Part shown: positions 1 through 11,540 of the stretch, in pieces
How positions within the stretch are numbered: the stretch's first letter is position 1
Layout: each line of letters opens with the position of its first letter
DNA from: Thermomucor indicae-seudaticae
Taxonomy: Eukaryota > Mucoromycota > Mucoromycetes > Mucorales > Lichtheimiaceae
Length of the DNA: 64,000 bases
Direction of reading: 5' to 3'
Assembly: GCA_000787465.1 (NCBI GenBank)
Contig: JSYX01000068.1
Coordinates: forward strand, 1-64,000
Position numbers and translations under genes: made by a program
Notes under the pieces: generated by a model
Told to the model about the DNA's origin: nothing
The model's input: only the letters and a program-made list of their open reading frames with translations
The model's database searches: none

Positions 1-1885
1 GACACCAAGGTCTTCTGTATATCAATGCAAGCAATCATGGTTTTCAGCTTAACGATGAACAGTGCACCCTCCAATTTTATTTTTGAGCAACAACGCTCTC
101 TATGATTTGTAGTAGTTTCCATATAATGACAGTCTATACGAGGAAATCAAAGTACAACCGTTCTAGTTCTGGTTTTATACTCGCTCTGCATTTGAGTTAA
201 ATAAAGTCAATCGGTAGATGCATATTTGTAGCGGGCGATAGGCTTAGTTCCTTGGTATTATATACACAGTATTGAGCGCGCGTTTTGCCGTGTTACCCAG
301 TATGCCTACATTTCAGCAACTAGCTCGCAGATGTTGAGGCTGGTTACTGTCATGAACAGCATATATGAACCTTAACGATTTCGAGATCGAGAACACTGGA
401 TGTGATGCAAAATTCACGTGTCTAACAGAAGGAGAAGACATCGTGTGGAGATGAGTATTCGTTCATTGGATGCAGAAGCAGCTCATGAACACGACCTTCA
501 AAGTCGCGAAGGGCTACTCGCAGAGCGCCACTATCCATCCTCAAAATTGATACAGAATAATAATGATGTATAAAAGTGATGACAAAAAGCAGACCAAAAG
601 GATAAGCTATAAAAGAATGTCTATAGTTGTCTAGAGGGACACTGGCTGAGCTTCCCTCTGTTTTGCTGAATTAAAATATCAAAACGTCTTTTCTCTCTAT
701 CAAATATGTTTTGTAGCTCCTGCAGTTGCTGTTCTGGATTGCTGGCAATAGTAGTTGATCTTGTCAAAGTAGAAGCTGGGGTCGTTGCATTTATGTTACT
801 TTGTCGCGTGGTGATTGGCATGGTTGTATGTAAATCGACAAGGAAAATATGCTTGCATGGCTGTTATTACGCAAGAAATCTTCACACGGACACGAGCCGA
901 CTACTTGTCCTGCAATAGAAGATCGATAAATCTCAACATTTTCAAGTCTCTTCAATAACTTCGGCGCTATACTCAGGCGCAACACGAACAGGATACCCAA
1001 GTTCAGATGTTGTCATTATTGAATGAGGTAACAGACACAGGATGGGTGGGAACTACAAGGAAGCGAGGAAACTGTTATGATGGTGGACTGACTGAAAACA
1101 TTTGGGCTGGAGCTGACGAAACCGTTGGGACAAGGGCTACATCACTGTCACGATGTTCTTCATTGCCTATCTCACAAATCATGATCTAACATAACACAGA
1201 TTTTCGCAGAAGGATATTGAAGCATCTACTCAGACATGATCTGACACAGATCATTGCCGGAGGATATTGAAACGCTAGATGACGCGTCTCATCAGACCAC
1301 GATCGAACACAGATCAATGCAGAAAGGTATTGAAACGCAGGACGACACGTGTGGTCACGTTGCGCTATGTTTCTCGGCAATACACATGGTTCCATACTCA
1401 TCCTCATCCTCAAACCACTGCCCTTTCATAGTCATTATTCTAGCTGCGAACAGATATAGATGCTTTTTTCGCACTATCTGTCGTTCTATGCGTGTCATTG
1501 AAAATCGTGCACAGTTTGCACTTGAGTTTCGGACAATGGTTCTGCCCCGCAAATGTGGTCAGCTACGTGCTGCTTACGTCAAACGTCTGTTTGATCGTGG
1601 ATCGCTGTGAACGCTACCCGAATGATTCCTATGCTTTAATCAAGTCGGCATTGCCTTTACCTTGTGAACTGAAAGTGAAATCAGGTGCCTTCCAGGACAA
1701 AAACAACGATACCGATGGCGTTTTCCATGTTTTTGGAACCATTGTACGTACATTGTCGCGCATTGTTCATGTTGCTGTTGTTCTGTCATAACTACGTCTA
1801 TAACCCTTATGATATCATGCTTCAAAAGATCTTATAAAAGGACAACACTGCATTGCTGGTACTTGCATACGCTACTTTACTCAAT
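1..1885. other. Intergenic region with no convincing gene
   Basis: No open frame here is long or shows a recognisable family. A minus-strand frame at 621-821 (66 codons, ending in a charged, coiled-coil-like stretch) has coding-like composition and could be the last exon of a small gene reaching to about 1030, but I could not find consistent splice joins. Three imperfect copies of a short motif lie at 1194-1340 and are listed separately. Confidence 0.5.
1194..1340. repeat. Three imperfect copies of a ~30-bp motif
   Basis: A motif reading roughly ACACAGATCA, then TGC-G-AGG and TATTGAAACGC, starts at 1194, 1244 and 1307 (spacings 50 and 63 bp). The copies differ at several positions, so the duplication is old. 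No gene overlaps it. Confidence 0.6.
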
Positions 1886-2712
1886 ATGGCTGGTGTACCC
1901 GGAGAAGCTTTGACTATGCAATCCAAGCTTGCGGGCGTTACTGCTAGCGGAACTCAAAGCTTTGATCAACTCGAGAAAGTGTGTGAACACGTCTGTGGAT
2001 TCCATTTCTACGCGCATGATATGACCCGACAAGTGCATGCTCATCACTTGTGCGCGCACGTCAATGAAGATTTCCGCCAATGCATCATTTACGACTCTCC
2101 CAGAGCGGATGCAAGATTGATTGGTATTGAATATATCATTTCCGAGAAGCTCTTCGATCGTAAGTCTCTTCCTTTCTTCCCTCTGTGTTACAATGGTCTT
2201 TTTTCCGCCATCTGATGCATGAAAATCTTATCAGAGCTTCCTGATGATGAGAAGAAGTATTGGCACTCGCATGACTATGAAGTCCGTGGCGGCAGTTTGG
2301 CTTTGCCGGTGCCCAAGATGATGCCCGAAGTGGGTGCTCAAGCAGCTGAACGTCAAGCCTTGCTTAGTTTGCAAAAGACTTATGGCAAGACGTGGCATAC
2401 CTGGCAAGTCGACCGTGGCGATAAGCTTCCCCTAGGTTAGTATCATATAGGCATTTTGCGAGTCTCTTCAAAGAAGGCTAAACGACTTGACACTATTTAG
2501 GCCCGACTCAGCTCATGATGGCATTGACTGCTGACGGTCAACTGAACCCTGAACTTGCCAAGCAGCGCGAGAAAGATGAAGGCATCAACCTTGACACCAA
2601 GCGTGAAGAACGCAAGGACTTTCCCGACTATGTTCCACGCAAGGAAGCTGATGCGTGGCAGCATGGAAAAGCCTGTCAAGTGGAACCTAAATGTGTCGAT
2701 CTGAAGAAGTGA
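1886..2712 (+). CDS. Oil-body-associated protein-like (DUF1264 / OBAP family)
   Basis: Three exons (1886-2159, 2235-2435, 2501-2712) join in frame into about 228 residues. The start is the ATG that opens MAGVPGEALTMQ. The conserved blocks of the plant and fungal OBAP family are all visible: a VCGFHFYAHDMTRQVHAHH block with several histidines, NEDFRQCIIYDSP, ARLIGIEYIISEKLF, WHSHDYEV, and YGKTWHTWQVDRGDKLPLG just before the second intron. Family members are associated with lipid bodies in plants; the biochemical activity is not established, so only family membership is claimed. The histidine-rich blocks suggest a possible metal or ligand site, which is inference. Length is normal for the family. 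The AATAAA-containing 3' region lies at about 2813. Confidence 0.93.
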
Positions 2713-3535
2713 ATCTTGGATAGGCGTAGTCTGCTTTAGCTAAATTGTAACTTCTGCCAACTTCCCCGACTATTTTGTACACCTTTTGGCATCCAACGAG
2801 TTCCCGTTGCACAATAAAAACATGCGTTTCGCGTGAAAATGTTCATGACACATTTAAGCGTATAGATAGTGTATAGTTTAACAACGTAGCCGTTGTATAA
2901 TCAAAATGACAATGGAGGGTGATCTCACAGTAATGCGTTATTCTGGGTTGTATGAGGGAATCGAAAAATGAAGATTGAACCATGCCAATGCAAGGGAAAT
3001 CCCGCTTGTACTACAGTCAATGCTTGTCTGTGCTTGCGTTTGACTGGGGATCCAGCAATTTGCCTCATCACCTTTGAACCTCTGTGGTCAACCACCATAA
3101 TCTTCTTCGCGAGATCTGCTTGCATGACGGGATGCTTACCCCTTGGGGACATCATAGAGACGCACAAATTACGTGTTAAAGCATCATAGTGGGGTGATGC
3201 AAAAGATGGGACACACATTAATGGTGTATGAGTGTTCATAATGGTAGAATCATCATAACTTTCTTGTCATCATCGTCATGCTGTTGCAGGAATAAAAAAG
3301 CTTTTTTGATAATAGTCCAACAAGGCGGGCTTCTTCTGTCTGGTCTCTTCTTTGTGTGAACCCTTGTTTATTGTCTTTCATGCGAACTGCCCATTTCTGT
3401 ATTTTACATTGCGCAATGATTGATATTGAACGAGCTAACGTCACTGTGCGAAACCCACATCAATGCGATAGCAATGGCAAGGCTGGGGAGTTCATTCTAT
3501 CGTCATTATTGCTTTAGGTGAGGACTCTGGAACAT
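2713..3535. other. Intergenic; 3' region of the OBAP gene and promoter of the KGG gene
   Basis: An AATAAA-like signal occurs near 2813. A minus-strand frame at 2925-3239 (104 codons) and an overlapping plus-strand cysteine-containing frame at 2968-3189 are both open, but neither shows a known domain or splice context. I do not call a gene. Confidence 0.5.
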
Positions 3536-3543
3536 TATATAAG
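3536..3543 (+). promoter_or_regulatory. TATA box of the KGG-repeat gene
   Basis: TATATAAG lies 52-59 bp upstream of the ATG at 3595, a normal spacing for a TATA-driven fungal gene. This fits a stress-inducible promoter, although the inducibility is inferred from the protein family. Confidence 0.6.
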
Positions 3544-3594
3544 AGGTTGGCTGGGGAGATATTCTGTTTCGGTAGTCGTTCTTGCATTGTAATC

Positions 3595-3930
3595 ATGTCT
3601 GGCACTCAGAACCCCAACCCTGGTAATTTTGCCAACCGTCCCAAGGAAGAAGTTCGCAACATTGCTCGTAAAGGTGGTCAGTCAAGCCATTCTGGTGGAT
3701 TTGCTAGCATGGATCCTGAGAAGCAGGTATGATATCTATCACTTGTGCAACATCTTGTCTCTGCAGACACTTACTGATTATTTCCATACTTGTAGCACAC
3801 AATTGCTTCTAAGGGTGGACGTGCTGGTGGCCGATCTGGAGGTCGCGCAAGAGGCCGCAGCGGAGAACAACGAAACGAACAACAGCAGAATGAAGCTGAA
3901 GAAGTTGAGGAAGAGGAAGACTTTCAGTAG
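3595..3930 (+). CDS. KGG-repeat stress protein (conidiation protein Con-10-like)
   Basis: Two exons (3595-3726 and 3796-3930) encode about 88 residues. Two KGG units are visible, one around ARKGGQSSHSGGFASMD and one around ASKGGRAGGRSGG, the second starting directly after the intron. The tail is a run of Arg/Gly followed by an acidic Glu-rich end. This matches small hydrophilic Con-10/GsiB-type proteins, which accumulate during sporulation or general stress and are thought to act as protectants. There is no signal peptide or membrane segment. The start was chosen because the ATG opens the conserved region and follows a TATA box by a normal distance. Confidence 0.88.
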
Positions 3931-4035
3931 GAAGAGTAAACACAACAGTCTTGTTCTTTTTGGCCTACGGGACATGGTTTGTAAATAAAATGAACTTATG
4001 TTCGTTTGTTGTACAAAATCGTGCAAGACTTTCAT
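3931..4035. other. 3' region of the KGG gene
   Basis: A short A+T-rich stretch with AATAAA-like sequence at about 3985. It abuts the end of a possible minus-strand relic. Confidence 0.4.
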
Positions 4036-4563
4036 TGATACAACTTCGGGCCGTAGTATTTGTGGATAACGGCGATGTCAGAGTCTTGTTTGTAATGCGG
4101 TACTTGTTCGCATAGAATAGCATCGAGATCTTTACAAGCGTCAGACAGTTGTTTAGAAGATCGACGGCGGTCTTCCGTATTGATCTCCCTGCAGACGTAG
4201 TATATGCTGCTTTACATGATTTGTCTATACTCGGCGTTGATAAAACATTGCGAATCTTATACCAGCGTTGCCACGATTTACCCAATCAGATAGGCTAGTT
4301 TGCTGGACCGCTACAATCGTGCAATATCTCTCTTAGAGGAGCGTCAATCCTTATGAACTTATGTTTGACAATCGAATTTGAACCATTTAGCACCATGTCA
4401 GTGAGCACTTGTTTCAGCTACATGGCATTGAGAGTTTGGTATAGCAAATTGATGAATGCCGGCATGTCTCTGGACGCTGCCAGCGAGACGCCGAGATTAG
4501 CCTCGCAGCTAATAGCACTGCAGAGAAGGAATAAAAGCGAGGTACGAGATAGCCTTTATCCGA
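4036..4563 (-). pseudogene. Possible decayed minus-strand gene of unknown family
   Basis: On the minus strand a coding-like frame runs down from about 4545 through ISCEANLGVSLAASRDMPAF and INLLYQTLNAM, meets an in-frame TAG, then stays open through LKQVLTDMVLNGSNS to about 4300. A segment in a different frame near the end reads DACKDLDAILCEQ and finishes HKYYGPKLYQ-stop at 4036. Composition looks protein-coding, yet no single set of splice sites removes all stops, so a decayed gene is the simplest reading. A real gene with unrecognised introns cannot be excluded. I do not recognise the family. Confidence 0.35.
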
Positions 4564-4993
4564 TAGATAAGCTGCTTCTACGCATGTGCACCGCACCGTC
4601 ACACCATGCACTGGGATTCATCAAGTACAACCTTGTTTTGTCACTGGTGCCAATATCTGACGTGTCCCGGTAGTCCGTCCCCCAGTACGCTACATCCGGT
4701 TACGGTAGCCACTGTCTTTTTCAGGTGACATGAATGACGGGTCAATGGAACAAGTGTGCGACCACGACCCACTGAGCTTCAATTCATTTTTTTCCTATTC
4801 ACAACTCGTTTTTTCTCTCTGCTTCTTTCCTTTCTTCCCTTCTTTCTCTTAAGCACAGTTGGAAACCCATTCATTATATCCATCCTTAGTCTTCTGCTGC
4901 TAACGGCTGCATTTCTTGTCTAATTTGTAACGTCTTTCTTTTATCCCTTTTCTTTTCCACGTACTTTGTCCACTGCGCGCCAGAAAAGAGAAA
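4564..4993. other. Promoter region of the RRM gene
   Basis: No gene is seen. A long pyrimidine-rich tract (about 4785-4860) lies upstream of the RNA-binding protein gene, which is common near transcription starts in fungi of this type. Confidence 0.5.
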
Positions 4994-6588
4994 ATGGCAC
5001 AGTTCGATTATATTCCGTATACGCATGATGGCTCAAAGACAACGTTGTGGTAAATAGCAATTTATGAATAAAACGTAGAATCTTGAATGTTTAAAACACG
5101 AATAGGATGGGAGATCTCGAGCCTTGGATGGATGAAACTTATATCCGTCAGCTCTGGCTATCACTCGGCGAGAATGTTATTGTGAAACTGATACGGGACA
5201 AAAGAACAGGGTAATGGTTTGCTCACAAAGCCCTTATCAACAATACTTACTGTGCATATAACTTTATATTGCATCTTATATCTTCCGTGGGAACATCAGT
5301 ATCAGCGCAGGATATGCTTTTATTGGATTCAGTTCGAGCTTGGCGGCTCAGCGGGCACTCGCTACGGTTCATGGTACGAAAATACCCAATACGCACCGGG
5401 TATTTCGACTCAATTGGGCCTCTGGTGGGGGTATCCATGATCGAAAGTATGTACGATTGCTTATGGCTCAGTATCCCTACTGTAGGCTTAACAATTGTTT
5501 ATTTGGCAGGGAAGATCGTGCTCCGGAATATAGTTTGTTTGTCGGTGACCTGAGCAGCGAAGTGGATGAAACGTTGCTTTTGGTAACCCGATGGAAAAGA
5601 AGAGCTTTTCGAGATCTTTCTTAATCTTTTGCTCTGCAATACGTACGCATAGGCATTGTTTCGACGACGATATCCGTCCTGTCATTCGGCTAAAGTCATG
5701 ACCGATCCAGTTTCCGGATTATCTCGAGGCTACGGATTTGTTCGATTTCATGACCCAACGGAACACCAGGACGCACTGACGCAAATGAATGGAGTATACT
5801 GCGGCAACCGTCCGATGCGGGTCTCACTCGCGACACCCAAAAACAGCAATGCACGTTATCATCAGCTGGCGCTTCAGGCACCGGCCCTTGTGCAGCAACC
5901 AACTGACCCCAGCAATACGACCGTCTTTGTCGGTGGCCTCTCATCACCCGTAACAGAAGACGAATTACGCAGCTGCTTCGCGCCCTTTGGCGAAATCGTT
6001 TATGTCAAAATACCGCCCAATAAGGGCTGTGGATTTGTCCAATATGTCTCGAGACAATCGGCTGAATTGGCTATTGAACAAATGAATGGATATCAGATCG
6101 GCTCATCACGTATTCGACTTTCCTGGGGTCGTTCACAAAACGAAAAGTCGTCGTCGGCTGTCACATGGCAACCGCAACAGCAACTACCGGTTTTACCTGG
6201 AACAGTAATGCCGCAAACACGCCCACTGACTTCTTCTTTTCTGCAAGCATCATCACTTTTGCGGTATGCATTATATTGCTAGTATGCATAAGCTTTGCTT
6301 TGTCTAACAACAAGGTCCAATTTTAGTCATCGCACAGGTCCCATGTCTCTTTTGCCCGATGCGAGCTTTCCTATGGGACAAAATGTTATTGCTACCAGTC
6401 CTGATACTTTTGGCTCCATTTCCCCACCTTTGCTTGTTCGTCATCATAAGTCACCCAATATTTTAAGTGATTATGCAATCAAACCGGCTGTCAGTGCCGC
6501 TACTACGGAGCAGCAGAATGCTTGGCTCTGGCTGGACAGGGATCGTGACACCACCAACTGGAGACTGAACGGTATCTATGCCCAATGA
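4994..6588 (+). CDS. Nam8/TIA-1-type RNA-binding protein with three RRM domains
   Basis: Exons join from ATG at 4994 across introns beginning near 5050, 5213, 5449, 5582 and 6263, ending at TGA 6586-6588. The first RRM opens with LWMGDLEPWMDETYIRQLW, a signature of the Nam8/TRNAU1AP/TIA-1 group, and contains GYAFIGFSS (RNP1). RRM2 has YSLFVGDLSSEV (RNP2) and RGYGFVRF (RNP1). RRM3 has TVFVGGLSSPV (RNP2) and GCGFVQYVSRQSAE (RNP1). A Gln/Pro/Ser-rich tail follows. In yeast, Nam8 is a U1 snRNP component that helps recognise weak 5' splice sites; other members bind U-rich RNA. An RNA-processing role is inferred from family. The exact paralogue (Nam8, Ngr1 or TIA-1) is not decided here. Confidence 0.92.
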
Positions 6589-6790
6589 TCGCTCCCCGTT
6601 TGTCTCATTATCATTTCTTATGCATACTATCGCTTTCTTGCTTTATATATATTATGAGATGTATAGTTTTTTCTTCTGTAGTTCTTTAGATTCACTTTGT
6701 ATTTTTACCCCCGTCCGTGCACATTTGTTTATCAGAAAATTTTTGGTTGTCCCTGAAGTGTGTTGCGTGTGCGTTTACGTGTTCAGTAAA

Positions 6791-9700
6791 ATGATCCCCA
6801 GGCGATTGTTATTATTGCATGGGGTGCCACGACGTTGTTTTGTCACTGCGAAGTCAACGAAAAGGAATCCTTACACGGACACCCTTCTACTACCCAAAAC
6901 ACCGTTCCCACTTCGTGCTAATGCCGCTGCACGGGAACATTTGTTTCGTGATCGATGCACCAAAGAGCTTTACCCATGGCAGGTACATGCGCACAGACAT
7001 TTTTACATGCACACCTAGAACGTGGCTATTACCCTGCCCTTTCTTTACATAGCTCGAAAACAATCCAAAAGACTTGTTTATATTACACGACGGCCCGCCG
7101 TACGCAAACGGTGACGTTCACTGTGGTAAATATCGTTGATTTGAATAAAGTTGCTCTTTTTTATCGTTTGTATTTTGACAAGTTATGGGAGACAAGGTCA
7201 TGCCATGAACAAAATATTAAAAGACATTGTGAACCGATACAAGGTGTTGCGTGGCCATAAGGTTTGGTAAGATGTACCTACCATAAGGGGAGACTATATG
7301 ACAGTCGCTGAGACCTCAAGGACGCGGCTAGGTATCGTCCAGGATGGGATTGTCATGGCCTACCTATTGAATTGAAAGTACTGGAAGAAATAAAGGTAAA
7401 AGGGTCATAGTCCACTTCTATGCTCCTTCGCTCAAGAAGTTTTTCTGAGGAAAGGGAGCTCAACCGGATGCCTCTGAGATAAGAAAGCTGGCTAGAATGC
7501 GAGCCTTGAAAGAGATTGAGAAACAAAGAAAGAGCTTTATGAACTGGGGAGTCATGGGAGACTGGGACAATCCTTACCGAACGCTAGGTAGAGCTTTGGC
7601 TTTCGATTACTTTCACCATAGATAATTGACTAATTTGTTGTTAGACAAGGACTATGAGATACGACAATTACGCGTGTTTCGAGAAATGATGAAACGAGGT
7701 ATATACTCTTATGACCAACATTACTCGGCACATACCGTTCCTGAACGACAATTTGTCCAGGTTACATCTACAGACAGCTAAAACCCGTTTATTGGTCTCC
7801 CTCTTCAAAGTACATTGACTCCGGTTCATGGCCGTTATTCATATAATGTCTACTTACTGACTTTGCTCTAGGTCAGCTCTGGCAGAATCTGAATTAGACT
7901 ACAATGAACAGCACGTTTCCCGGGCAATTCATGTTCGCTTCCCGATAACGCGACTGTGTAAGTTTAATCGATCATACACAAAAGGATCGCATTGACATCA
8001 TATGTAAAGCATCCGCTTTAGCTTCACGCTGTAAGGCATTCTTGGAGACAGGCAAGGTATACGTTGTGATATGGACAACCACACCTTGGACAATTCCGGC
8101 AAACAGGGTACGTTGAACGATTCTATCATCTGGCAGTTGCTAAATGTTTTTCATGCAGGCTGTTGCGGTACACCCAGACCTGAAATATTCCGTTGTCCGC
8201 GTAGCCCAGAATAACGGGCAAAGCGACTTGTACGTCATTGGAAGTGACAGAGTCAATGCCTTTAAGGAGGATATCAGCGCCGTCGCCGTAGAACGCCTCG
8301 CTGAGATTCAGGGTGTAGATTTGGCAGGTACACTGTATGAGCACCCCTTGTCCAAGCAGGCAATGCCTATCATCACGGGCAACCATGTCACAGCGGAATC
8401 TGGTACTGGTCTCGTTCACAGCGCGCCAGGGCACGGCATGGAAGATTATGAGGTGTGCCAAAAAGCTGGCATACCACCCTTCAGTCCAGGTAATGCTCTA
8501 TGGAAAATTTGTGTACCAAAGCATAAGGTATTCATAGTTTCCTTTGTGCTTGCCGCAGTCAACGATGAGGGAAGATTTACGAAGGAAGCTGGCCCTGGGC
8601 TACAGGGCTTATTCGCATTCGAGGACGGTACCTCTGCTGTCATTGATGCTCTCACACAAGCGTCTGCTCTGGTTAAAGAAAGTCGGTATGTCCATAAGTA
8701 CCCATATGACTGGCGAACGAAGAAACCTGTCATGCTTAGGTTTGTAAAAGATTGTAATAACCTTCCACGACGCAAACTAAAGGTATTCATCATTAAAGGG
8801 CGACAGCTCAATGGTTCGCAAATGTCGAGCATCTTCAAAAGGCTGCTGTAGAGACCCTAAAAGACGTGCGCATGGTACCAGATGTCTGTATGTATCATTG
8901 CTCTGGTGTTTAGCAAAGTCGGACGCTCATACTCTCTCTCTTTCAGCTTTACGGCGACTAGAGCAATTTACGCTGTCTCGGAAAGAGTGGTGCATATCGC
9001 GTCAACGTGCGTGGGGTGTTCCGATTCCTGCGTTGTACGACGTGGAAACTGGCGAGGCTTTGTTGACCGACGCATCTGTTGATCACATTATCAAGATATT
9101 CGACGAACGCGGCACGGATTCCTGGTGGAATGAACCAGACGATACTGTGTTTGTGGCGCCAGAATATCGTGACAACGGCAAAGTCTACAAGAGGGGATAT
9201 GATACTATGGATGTTTGGTTCGATAGCGGAACGTCCTGGACAATGATTGATGAACGAGATCCGAAGAAGCCGGTGGCAGATGTGTATCTCGAAGGCAGTG
9301 ATCAGCACAGAGGCTGGTTCCAGTCCTCCCTTTTAACATCTAGTGAGTGCAAAATCTAGTAGTAACTGGGTTGTTGCAACTAACATAGCCGGCAAGTCGC
9401 TGTTTCTGGAAAGGCGCCATATGGTACACTCGTGACGCACGGTTTTCTGCTCGATGAAGAGGGGCGAAAGATGTCCAAGAGTATTGGTAATGTGATTGTA
9501 CCCAGCCTGATTACGCACGGAGGCGAGGTAAGTGGCAAGAAAGTAAAGACTGATCACAGGTATGTAAGTCTGCGTTCGATTAGGACAAGAACAAATATCC
9601 GGCTTATGGAACGGACGTTCTGCGAATGTGGGTGGCAAACTGTGAATACACGAGGGACTTTGCCATAGGACCTTCTATCGTTGGTATGGAATATGATGAA

Positions 9701-10891
9701 AATCATAAAAGTCAAAGGAAACTTATTGCTGGTTTAGCCCAAATTTCCGAGATGATGCGTAAGATTCGAACTACGGCGCGCTTTTTGCTTGGCAATCTGC
9801 ACGACTTTACAACTGCTGAATGCATTTCGTATGAGCAGCTAAAAGAAGCAAGTAGCAACTTGCACGAAAAAAGCTTTACGCATCTTCTCTAACTGCTTCC
9901 GAGTAGATCGATCAGTACATGCTCCATAACCTCTACGTCTTTGGAACCAATGTTACGAAAGCATATGAAGATTATGCATTTAATAGAGGTACTCGACGAA
10001 CATATCACATGCGACGTAAGAGTGCTCATTGATGGTTGTTAGCTCTTCATCATATCCTACATTTCACCACGAACGATCTCTCTGCCTTTTACTTTGACAT
10101 CATTAAAGATAGACTGTACAACGACCACCGGACGTCCCTTTCACGCCGTACCGCCCAAACCGTTCTCTACGAAATTTTGAAAGCCTACACCACCGTCCTG
10201 GCTCCTGTAGCATGCCACACAGCGGAAGAAATCTATGAAAACTACCGTGACATTACACCGCAGCCGTTGTCTTCTGTGTTCAAACAAGGTTGGCTGGCAA
10301 TGGTGAGTTACTGAGTAGGTTGATACTATCGTTTGGACGACTCACTGCTCCCGTCTGGACTAGGATACGCGATGGCATCAGGATTCTTTAGAAAGCAAAT
10401 GGAATGTATTGAAACAACTCAAGAGCGAAGTCAATCAAGTTCTCGAAGTCGCAAGACAAGAAAAGTATGTATTCGTTGTACTATAGCACATTGTTTGATA
10501 ACTGACGGCGAATGCTTTAGAGCTTTACGATCTTCGCAGGAAGCTGAAATAGAAATTTCAATAGACCGACAAAAGCCATTGGGAGCAATGATTCATGCCA
10601 TGCAAGCAGAAGAATTAGCCGACTTATTCTTAACATCACAAGTTCAGGTGCACGATGCCCTTGTTACTGTATCTGGACCTTTTGAAAAGCAGGTCCAACT
10701 GGGTACAGGTAAACCAATTGAGAGTCTGAGAAACCAAGAAGGACACAGTAACGCTCTTTTATTTGCTAGTGGACTGCAAGATTGTCGCAAGGCCATCAAC
10801 GAATCACAAGTGTCCCAGATGTTGGAACTATCATGCTCCAAAAGAAGACGCGCTATGTGCTAGATGTACAGAGGTTTTGAGTGCAAAATAA
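6791..10891 (+). CDS. ISM1: Mitochondrial isoleucyl-tRNA synthetase
   Basis: Many exons. The N-terminus ([20 protein letters not shown]) is basic and hydrophobic like a mitochondrial presequence. The class I HIGH signature reads GDVHCGHAMNK and is split by an intron at 7126-7196. [17 protein letters not shown] follows, then the editing-domain region ([26 protein letters not shown]), [27 protein letters not shown], and the catalytic loop [10 protein letters not shown] near 9468. The C-terminus carries a zinc-binding motif, HKCPRCW followed by CARC, typical of bacterial and organellar IleRS. That motif is reached only by splicing 10709-10769, which moves the stop to 10889-10891 rather than 10863. 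The enzyme charges mitochondrial tRNA-Ile. Internal exon boundaries between about 7260 and 8150 are less certain. Confidence 0.93.
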
Positions 10892-11540
10892 CAAAATGAT
10901 AGACACCTTTATGGAGTATTTCCGCCATCCATGAACTGGTTTCGGTGGTTGGTCGTGCACCAGTGTATATTAGTAAGGGAAAAAAAGAACGAATCATGTA
11001 ATTGCGCACCAGCACTGTAAATTCATTGTTGACTCCTAATTACTGGACTGTCCAAAGACTGTACTCTTCGATGTTGCTCCTATTGTCGCATTGTCACGGT
11101 ATGGCCCATGCTTTGATCCGGGCTCTTTTCAGGTATTCGTAATTCCCTAGCACAATATGCGATGTGCCATAATGATACTTGCTTGCGCCGTTGTGGGGTT
11201 CTTTTATCTAGCAAGAAGCACCGAATCATCTGTGTGCTTTACCGTGGTATCTTCTGTATATATTGTGCATCAACTGGCCCTAGCAATGAAGCTAGCTGCT
11301 TAAAAACGATTAATGCAAAGTCGCTTAAAGGTGCTTATCAGGACAAACAATTTGCCAGTGCATGGCTATACATGTCACACAGTGCTGCTGGTTGGCCCTC
11401 ATGACCCTAAAAGAGACAAGCAACAAGAAAAACAAACCTTAAAAGAAACGTGTGATCTTCCCGGGCAGCCGTTCCGGGTTCAGATGGTTTTCTTTTTCTT
11501 TTTCTCTCGTTTTACATACATACTGCTTTTTGTTTCGGTC
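10892..11540. other. Intergenic region between IleRS and BTB genes
   Basis: No supported gene. The stretch just before 11541 is T-rich (about 11485-11520), consistent with a promoter or transcription-start region. Confidence 0.5.

Noticed and set aside
2925..3239. Open frames on both strands (104 and 73 codons)
   Set aside because: They overlap each other, show no domain and lack supporting splice or promoter signals.
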